From Pseudonocardiales bacterium (GTDB lineage: Bacteria > Actinomycetota > Actinomycetes > Mycobacteriales > Pseudonocardiaceae): a DNA stretch of 64,000 nucleotides. Made by a program: the position numbers and the translations under genes. This document shows positions 61,293 to 64,000 of this stretch, in pieces. Position 1 is the stretch's first letter. Every line of letters begins with the position of its first letter. The DNA lies in contig JAHEXI010000005.1 in the NCBI GenBank assembly GCA_023252195.1, positions 1 through 64,000 on the forward strand, read 5' to 3'. Below the pieces are notes generated by a model that did no database searches, was not told the DNA's origin, and saw only the letters and a program-made list of their open reading frames with translations.

Positions 61293-62129
61293 ATGACTAC
61301 CACCTCATCGCCCCCGCCATCGGGGGTTGCCCAACCTGGTCGGGCGCAGTCCGGTCGGGTAGCGATCTCCGCTCGGACTCTGCGCACCGACCGATGGTGG
61401 GTGTCACCGTTGGTGACAGCGATCGTCCTCGGGGCCTTCATCATCTACACGACGGTCCGGTTGTTCATGCGGGCTGACTACTGGGTCGGCGAATACCACT
61501 ACCTCACCCCGTTGTACTCGCCTTGCGTAAGCGATTCGTGCGCACCGGGCTCGTCGCATTTAGGTACGTTCTTGCCCGCGTTTCCCCTGGCGTTGCCCTT
61601 ACCGATCCTGATCTTTCCAATCCTCGCTGGATTCCGGGCCAGCTGTTACTACTACCGCAAAGCCGGCTACCGGGCGTTTCTCCAGTCGCCGCCGGGATGT
61701 GCGGTGACCGAGCCGGCCAAGAAGTACACCGGGGAGACCCGCTTTCCGCTGATCCTGCAGAATCTCCATCGGTACTTCTTCTACCTCGCCAGCCTGTTGC
61801 TGCTGATCAATACCTATGATGCGGTGCTGGCGTTCTTCCCCGCCGCCGGCGGTTTCGGAGTTGGCTTGGGCTCGCTGATCCTGCTGGTCAACGTCACCAT
61901 GCTGTGGCTGTACTCGCTGTCGTGCCACGCGTGTCGGCACATCTTCGGCGGCCGGCTCAAACACTTCTCCCAGCATCCTCTGCGCTACTGGCTCTGGACG
62001 AAACTGTCCAAGCTCAACGGCCGCCACATGCAGTTCGCCTGGACGTCGCTGATCACGGTGATGCTCACGGACTTCTACATCATGGCTGTCTCGGCAGGCT
62101 GGATAGCCGACCTGCGGCTGTTCAACTGA
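61293..62129 (+). CDS. sdhC: Succinate dehydrogenase membrane subunit (Sdh1-type SdhC)
   Basis: A 278-aa membrane protein with about five helices. WWVSPLVTAIVLGAFIIYTT, LPAFPLALPLPILIFPILAG, LHRYFFYLASLLLLINTY, LGSLILLVNVTMLWLYSLSC and FAWTSLITVMLTDFYIMAV are hydrophobic helices. CHACRHIFGGR and histidines in several helices fit haem or quinone sites. This is the long membrane subunit of the mycobacterial Sdh1 (Rv0249c-type) group. Start ATG 61293 (or 61269). It leads the operon into the flavoprotein, 29 bases downstream. Confidence 0.8.
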   Translation: MTTTSSPPPSGVAQPGRAQSGRVAISARTLRTDRWWVSPLVTAIVLGAFIIYTTVRLFMRADYWVGEYHYLTPLYSPCVSDSCAPGSSHLGTFLPAFPLALPLPILIFPILAGFRASCYYYRKAGYRAFLQSPPGCAVTEPAKKYTGETRFPLILQNLHRYFFYLASLLLLINTYDAVLAFFPAAGGFGVGLGSLILLVNVTMLWLYSLSCHACRHIFGGRLKHFSQHPLRYWLWTKLSKLNGRHMQFAWTSLITVMLTDFYIMAVSAGWIADLRLFN

Positions 62130-62158
62130 CTGTCAACTAAACGAGAGAACCGGTACCT

Positions 62159-64000
62159 ATGAGCGAGATCGAGCGGCACGACTATGACGTCGTGGTGATC
62201 GGCGCGGGGGGCGCCGGGCTGCGTGCTGCGATCGAGGCCCGTGAGCTGGGCAAGCGCACCGCGGTTATCTGCAAATCTCTGTTCGGCAAGGCCCACACCG
62301 TGATGGCCGAGGGAGGCATCGCGGCATCGATGGGCAATGCTAACCCACGGGACAGTTGGCAGGTTCATTTTCGCGACACCATGCGGGGGGGCAAGTTCCT
62401 CAACAACTGGCGGATGGCCGAGCTGCATGCGAAGGAGGCGCCGCAGCGGGTATGGGAACTGGAGACCTACGGTGCACTGTTCGACCGCACCAAAGACGGC
62501 AAGATCAGTCAACGCAACTTCGGTGGGCATGAGTACCCGCGGTTGGCGCACGTCGGCGACCGCACGGGCCTAGAGCTGATCCGTACCCTGCAGCAGAAGA
62601 TCGTCTCGCTGCAGCAGGATGATTTCGTCCAACACGGTGACTATGAGGCCAACCTCAAGGTTTTCGCCGAATGCACGATCACGGAGCTGCTCACCGACGG
62701 CGACACGGTGGCCGGGGCATTCGGCTACTGGCGCGAGACCGGCCGCTTCGTCCGGTTTGACGCGCCTGCGATGGTGCTGGCCACAGGTGGCATCGGCAAG
62801 GCTTTCAAGGTCACCAGCAACTCCTGGGAGTACACCGGGGATGGACACGCGCTGGCGCTGCGGTGCGGCGCTTCGTTGATCAACATGGAGTTCGTCCAGT
62901 TCCATCCCACCGGGATGGTCTGGCCGCCGAGCGTGAAGGGGATCCTGGTCACCGAATCCGTCCGCGGTGACGGGGGGGTGCTGCGCAACTCCGAGAACAA
63001 GCGGTTCATGTTCGGCTACATCCCCGAGGTCTTCAAGAATCAGTACGCGACGTCGGAGCAGGAAGCAGACCGCTGGTACGACGATCCAGAACACAACCGC
63101 AGGCCGCCGGAACTGCTACCGCGTGACGAGGTTGCGCGCGCGATCAACTCTGAGGTCAAGGCCGGCCGGGGGTCGCCGCATGGCGGGGTTCTGCTCGACG
63201 TCTCCACCCGGCTTCCCGCTGCGGTCATCATGAAGCGACTTCCCTCGATGTATCACCAGTTCAAGGAACTGGCCGACGTCGACATCACCGCCGAATCCAT
63301 GGAGGTCGGACCCACCTGCCACTACGTGATGGGTGGCGTGCAGGTTGATCCAGACACAGCGGCAGCCTCGGTGCGCGGTCTGTTCGCCGCCGGCGAGGTC
63401 GCCGGCGGGATGCATGGCTCCAACAGGCTGGGCGGTAACTCGTTGTCCGACCTGCTCGTGTTCGGTCGCCGGGCCGGTCTCGGGGCGGCGACCTATGTGG
63501 ACTCGCTGGGCACGCGCCGGCCGTCGGTCCGCGAGGCCGACGTCGACGCTGCGGCGCAGCGGGCGATCAGCCCCTTCCGGGCAGAGCGCAGCGCCGACGC
63601 AGAGAACCCCTACCTGCTACATCAGGACCTCCAGCAGGTCATGAACGACCTGGTCGGCATCATCCGCAAAGCAGACGAGATACAACTCGCGCTGAAAAAA
63701 CTCGATGAGCTGCGTCAGCGAGCCGAGCACCTCGTGGTGGAGGGTCACCGTCAGTTCAATCCCGGCTGGCACCTCGCGCTGGACCTGCGGAATATGCTCG
63801 CGGTCAGCGAGTGCGTCGCTAGGGCCGCGCTGGAGCGCACCGAGAGCCGCGGCGGGCATACCCGAGACGATTACCCGGTGATGGACGCTGAATGGAGACA
63901 TCTCCTGTTGGTGTGCACACAGCGCACCAACAGCAGCGTTCGCATCGAACGCAAGGAGCAGGTCCCGATGCGTGCGGACCTCAGTGAACTGTTCGAGCTC
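62159..64000 (+). CDS. sdhA: Succinate dehydrogenase/fumarate reductase flavoprotein subunit (incomplete)
   Basis: The first 614 codons, cut by the window edge. DVVVIGAGGAGLRAAIEARE is the FAD-binding motif, KAHTVMAEGGIAAS carries the histidine that binds FAD covalently, ATGGIGKAFKVTSN follows, GMHGSNRLGGNSLSDLLVFG is the C-terminal FAD block, and HPTGMVW with RGDGGVLRN are active-site parts. It oxidises succinate to fumarate; direction here is unknown. The Fe-S subunit probably follows outside. Start ATG 62159 has AGAGAACC-type purine leader. Confidence 0.9.
   Translation, partial: MSEIERHDYDVVVIGAGGAGLRAAIEARELGKRTAVICKSLFGKAHTVMAEGGIAASMGNANPRDSWQVHFRDTMRGGKFLNNWRMAELHAKEAPQRVWELETYGALFDRTKDGKISQRNFGGHEYPRLAHVGDRTGLELIRTLQQKIVSLQQDDFVQHGDYEANLKVFAECTITELLTDGDTVAGAFGYWRETGRFVRFDAPAMVLATGGIGKAFKVTSNSWEYTGDGHALALRCGASLINMEFVQFHPTGMVWPPSVKGILVTESVRGDGGVLRNSENKRFMFGYIPEVFKNQYATSEQEADRWYDDPEHNRRPPELLPRDEVARAINSEVKAGRGSPHGGVLLDVSTRLPAAVIMKRLPSMYHQFKELADVDITAESMEVGPTCHYVMGGVQVDPDTAAASVRGLFAAGEVAGGMHGSNRLGGNSLSDLLVFGRRAGLGAATYVDSLGTRRPSVREADVDAAAQRAISPFRAERSADAENPYLLHQDLQQVMNDLVGIIRKADEIQLALKKLDELRQRAEHLVVEGHRQFNPGWHLALDLRNMLAVSECVARAALERTESRGGHTRDDYPVMDAEWRHLLLVCTQRTNSSVRIERKEQVPMRADLSELFEL

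Noticed and set aside
1-64000. tRNA, rRNA, CRISPR array, insertion sequence or phage integrase
   Set aside because: I looked for tRNA T-arm sequences, repeated spacer arrays, transposase and integrase motifs and found none; a tRNA/CRISPR/IS search program would be needed to exclude them fully.

Overview
The window is high-GC actinobacterial chromosome. The best fit is a Pseudonocardiales-like organism. This rests on mycothiol-linked and SAV_6107-type genes, a DUF3046-recA-recX block with an actinobacterial LexA box, a mycobacterial-type Sdh1 locus, a polyprenyl-phosphomannose mannosyltransferase and traces of Scr1/DUF5753 regulators. The genus is inference; no rRNA or tRNA gene was seen.

Left edge (1-7,000): a sparse, decayed stretch. 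It holds fragments of an Scr1-type regulator and of a WD40 protein, a lower-GC zinc-ribbon gene, and a [NiFe]-hydrogenase small-subunit gene with a nonsense codon and a one-base deletion and no large subunit beside it. A few intact genes sit among them (iron-permease-like, DUF952, DUF5996, small membrane proteins).

7,000-11,900: a ferric-reductase-like membrane domain fused to a PDR-type flavin/2Fe-2S reductase, two conserved hypotheticals, a MEDS/ATPase anti-sigma-type regulator, and a secreted SGNH hydrolase that has lost its middle.

11,890-24,821 is the most interesting part: six minus-strand genes, each overlapping the next by 4-8 bases. In transcription order they encode an iterative PUFA/enediyne-like polyketide synthase (tandem NMO/ER-like domains, KS, AT, ACP, KR), a second megasynthase (AT, DH, phosphopantetheinyl transferase), a free ACP, an alpha/beta hydrolase, a GT1-type glycosyltransferase and a zinc-ribbon methyltransferase. 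I infer a reduced acyl/polyketide chain that is released, glycosylated and methylated, perhaps a glycolipid.

25,600-33,200: a divergent hydroxymethylbilane synthase with a P-loop kinase, an FKBP isomerase behind a strong palindrome, and a TetR-controlled operon (M24 peptidase, EphD-like hydrolase/SDR fusion, PF10118 hydrolase, PDR reductase) with a clear double-palindrome operator.

33,300-41,000: mixed genes, including a VC0807-type membrane protein, a GluRS of unusual type, a glycosyltransferase-like protein, a methyltransferase next to a broken MerR gene whose operator survives, a frameshifted metallo-hydrolase, an SRPBCC protein and an amidohydrolase.

41,000-49,450: a coupled isoprenoid operon (polyprenyl diphosphate synthase, phytoene desaturase, mannosyltransferase, phytoene synthase), divergent from a short MTHFR, then GNAT, SAV_6107 and mycothiol-dependent genes.

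49,450-64,000: helicase Lhr, a VapBC pair, a branched-chain amino-acid dehydrogenase, a metallo-beta-lactamase/Rieske protein, DUF3046-recA-recX, a LysR regulator, and the start of an Sdh1-type succinate dehydrogenase operon running off the right edge.
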